From positions 62,001 to 126,000 of the forward strand of contig JANMGQ010000033.1 in assembly GCA_031374735.1 (NCBI GenBank): DNA of 64,000 bases, read 5' to 3'. Shown here piece by piece: positions 62,122 through 64,000 of this stretch. Source of the stretch: JABFRJ01 sp031374735 (GTDB taxonomy: Bacteria; Pseudomonadota; Alphaproteobacteria; Rhizobiales; Hyphomicrobiaceae). Every line of letters begins with the position of its first letter. Positions within the stretch are counted from its first letter, which is position 1. The translations under genes were made by a program, and so were the position numbers. Under the pieces are notes generated by a model. The model was not told the DNA's origin. It ran no database searches and worked only from the letters and a program-made list of their open reading frames with translations.

Positions 62122-63153
62122 TTAGTACTGGTCCTCGAAGCGCTTGGCCAGCTCTTCGATGTTGTCAGGCGGCCAGTTCGTGACTTCCATGCCGAGGTGC
62201 AGGCCCATAGCGGCCAGCACTTCCTTGATTTCGTTGAGCGATTTGCGGCCGAAGTTCGGCGTCCGCAGCATTTCTGCTTCGGTCTTCTGGATAAGGTCGC
62301 CGATGTAGACGATGTTATCGTTCTTCAGGCAGTTGGCCGAGCGAACCGAAAGCTCAAGTTCGTCGACCTTCTTGAGCAGGGCGGCGTTGAACGGCAGTTC
62401 CGAATGCTGCTTTTCCTCGACGGCCTTCTTCGGCTCCTCGAAGTTGATGAACACAGCCAGCTGGTCCTGCAGAATGCGGGCTGCAAGCGCGACAGAGTCC
62501 TCGGCAGTGATGGCGCCGTTGGTCTCAACCTGCATGGTCAGCTTGTCTTTGTTGAGGTCCTGGCCCTCACGCGTGTTGTCGACCTTGTAGGAGACGCGCT
62601 TGACCGGCGAATAGAGGCTGTCGACCGGGATCAGACCGATCGGCGCGTCGTCCGGACGGTTGCGGTCAGCCGGCACATAACCCTTGCCGGTCGAGGCGGT
62701 GAACTCCATGCGGATCGACGCGCCCTGGTCGAGCGTGCAGATGACGTGGTCCGGGTTCAAGACTTCCACTTCCGACGACGTCTCGATGTCGCCGGCGCGC
62801 ACCGGGCCAGGGCCCTCTTTCTTCACGACCATGCGCTTCATGCCATCGGAATGGATCTTGAGCGCGATGTCCTTCACGTTGAGGACGATGTCGGTCACGT
62901 CTTCACGGACGCCGGGAATAGATGAGAACTCGTGCAGCACGCCGTCGATCTGGATCGTCGTGATGGCTGCGCCCTGGAGGGACGACAGCAGCACGCGGCG
63001 AAGCGCGTTGCCGAGCGTCATGCCAAAGCCGCGTTCCAGCGGTTCAGCGATCAAAGTGGCGTTGCGCTTCTTGTCACGGCCAGCGGTGATCTGAAGCTTT
63101 TGCGGCTTGATCAGATCCTGCCAGTTTTTCTGCAATGCTTGGGACGTCGCCAT
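62122..63153 (-). CDS. rpoA: DNA-directed RNA polymerase alpha subunit
   Basis: 343 residues from ATG 63153 (MATSQALQKNWQDLIKPQ); the open frame continues upstream but that part has no family resemblance. The N-terminal assembly domain has ERGFGMTLGNALRRVLLSSL; the C-terminal domain (alphaCTD) has LELSVRSANCLKNDNIVYIG and RTPNFGRKSLNEIKEVLAAM. Core transcription enzyme subunit. Confidence 0.98.
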   Translation of the reverse strand: MATSQALQKNWQDLIKPQKLQITAGRDKKRNATLIAEPLERGFGMTLGNALRRVLLSSLQGAAITTIQIDGVLHEFSSIPGVREDVTDIVLNVKDIALKIHSDGMKRMVVKKEGPGPVRAGDIETSSEVEVLNPDHVICTLDQGASIRMEFTASTGKGYVPADRNRPDDAPIGLIPVDSLYSPVKRVSYKVDNTREGQDLNKDKLTMQVETNGAITAEDSVALAARILQDQLAVFINFEEPKKAVEEKQHSELPFNAALLKKVDELELSVRSANCLKNDNIVYIGDLIQKTEAEMLRTPNFGRKSLNEIKEVLAAMGLHLGMEVTNWPPDNIEELAKRFEDQY

Positions 63154-63300
63154 GGTCGGGCCTCGTGCGGTTGCTGACGCGGGGTGGGGCAAACCCGGCG
63201 TCATGCCACTCGAAAGAACACCGTCTCGCCGTGCACCCGGTGAGAGCAGTGGGGCGGCAAATCGGCCACCCAACGTCGGCACTGCTTTTCGACGCGAACA

Positions 63301-63324
63301 AGAGGGCAGGTGTCCCTGCCCTCT
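63301..63324 (-). other. 10-bp perfect stem-loop in the rpsK-rpoA gap
   Basis: AGAGGGCAGG, 4-base loop, CCTGCCCTCT, followed on the minus strand by TGTT. It lies 27 bp after the rpsK stop and 148 bp before rpoA. Strong enough to act as an attenuator or processing site that lowers rpoA expression relative to ribosomal proteins. Confidence 0.6.
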
Positions 63325-63350
63325 CGGACGGCCAGATCAGCGGCCAAAGA

Positions 63351-63743
63351 TCAAACGCGGCGACGCTTGCGCGGGCGGCAGCCATTGTGCGGGATCGGCG
63401 TCACGTCACGGATCGACGTGATCTGCAGGCCAATCGACTGGAGGGCACGCAGCGCCGACTCACGGCCGGAGCCGGGGCCGAGCACTTCGACTTCCAGCAC
63501 CTTCATGCCGTGTTCCATCGCCTTGCGACCAGCGTCTTCAGCGGCCACCTGGGCGGCGAACGGCGTCGACTTGCGCGAACCCTTGAAGCCTTTGGTGCCC
63601 GAAGACGACCAGGCGATCGTGTTGCCCTGTGCGTCCGTGATTGTGATCATGGTGTTGTTGAAAGACGCATTTACGTGGGCAACGCCCGACGAAATGTTCT
63701 TGCGCTCGCGTTTGCGAGGGCGGGCGGCTGCATCTTTGGCCAT
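63351..63743 (-). CDS. rpsK: 30S ribosomal protein S11
   Basis: 130 residues from ATG 63743 (MAKDAAARPRKRERKNISSG). Conserved SGVAHVNASFNNTMITITD, SSSGTKGFKGSRKSTPFAAQ, VEVLGPGSGRESALRAL and the terminal PIPHNGCRPRKRRRV. Small-subunit platform protein, downstream of rpsM. Confidence 0.98.
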   Translation of the reverse strand: MAKDAAARPRKRERKNISSGVAHVNASFNNTMITITDAQGNTIAWSSSGTKGFKGSRKSTPFAAQVAAEDAGRKAMEHGMKVLEVEVLGPGSGRESALRALQSIGLQITSIRDVTPIPHNGCRPRKRRRV

Positions 63744-63877
63744 AAGTCGTCTTCGTGTTGGGCGCTGTGAGGCGCGTTTTATCAGGGAGCAGGGAGCGGA
63801 GGCGGTGCGCGGGCTTCGGCATCTCGGCTTTCCAGCCGTAAGCGCCGAGCCCTGCACCCCGCCAAGGGCGCGCCGAA

Positions 63878-64000
63878 TTACGTGGCTTTCTTCTTGCCAG
63901 CGATGGCCTTAGCCGGGCCCTTGCGGGTGCGGGCGTTGGTGTGGGTGCGCTGGCCGCGCACCGGCAAGCCGCGACGATGGCGCAGGCCGCGATAGCACGC
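63878..64000 (-). CDS. rpsM: 30S ribosomal protein S13 (5' end beyond window)
   Basis: Only the last 40 residues are in the window: [20 protein letters not shown], then NARTRKGP and the basic tail GKKKAT before TAA. This is the C-terminal tail of S13. The gene runs off the right edge, upstream of rpsK in the same operon. Confidence 0.97.

Noticed and set aside
63154..63282. N-terminal extension of rpoA
   Set aside because: Low-complexity in-frame sequence before the conserved MATSQ start; the rpsK-rpoA spacer.

Overview
The window is high-GC chromosomal DNA from an alphaproteobacterium, most likely a Hyphomicrobiales (Rhizobiales) member. Support comes from a TIGR02302/DUF4175 membrane protein, an NDUFA12-type complex I subunit, the rpsM-rpsK-rpoA-rplQ cluster, an assimilatory nas operon with a sigma-54 promoter, and long palindromic intergenic repeats of the kind common in this order. 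No genus can be fixed from sequence alone. No phage, plasmid backbone, CRISPR array, tRNA or rRNA gene was seen.

Layout. 1-3.8 kb: envelope genes (partial PAP2 phosphatase, GT39 and GT2-GtrA glycosyltransferases) and a small cytochrome c. 3.8-9.1 kb: a translationally coupled minus-strand operon of hydantoinase B, a FAD subunit and a fused [2Fe-2S]/molybdopterin dehydrogenase. 9.1-10.0 kb: a scar with a small repeat protein, an IS1182-type transposase remnant and a 25-bp palindrome. 10-18.1 kb: GMC oxidoreductase, Nudix hydrolase, drug/metabolite transporter, the large Gln/Gly-repeat DUF4175 protein and NDUFA12. 18.3-25.6 kb: a lone family-5 solute-binding protein, a phytanoyl-CoA dioxygenase, a secreted alpha/beta hydrolase and a complete polar amino-acid ABC transporter.

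25.7-35.9 kb is a seven-gene nitrate assimilation operon read on the minus strand: nrtA-nrtB-nrtD-nirB-nirD-nasA-cysG. It covers uptake, nitrate reduction, nitrite reduction and siroheme synthesis, with a near-perfect -24/-12 promoter in front. 36-41.2 kb holds a periplasmic beta-propeller protein, a GNAT acetyltransferase, the three-domain RNA repair enzyme Pnkp and a SufT-like protein. 41.3-46.3 kb holds an AlgE-like mannuronan epimerase with RTX repeats, an acyl-CoA dehydrogenase behind a palindromic operator, and a DapA-family aldolase. 46.3-53.6 kb holds an unrecognised membrane protein, Dxs, a fumarylacetoacetase-family enzyme, a second hydantoinase B and a 44-aa membrane peptide. 54-61.4 kb holds SpoVR, 8-oxoguanine deaminase, a coiled-coil membrane protein, an orphan 2-oxoacid:ferredoxin oxidoreductase alpha subunit, an EamA transporter and YebC. 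61.5-64 kb is the end of the alpha ribosomal operon.

The most unusual observation is a pair of 25-bp palindromes inserted in frame in the phosphatase domain of Pnkp. They add about 36 residues without breaking the gene, and a third copy lies beside the transposase remnant. The second is an AlgE-type epimerase that keeps the Tyr/Asp/His/Asp catalytic set at exact spacing but has Ser where AlgE enzymes have an active-site Lys.
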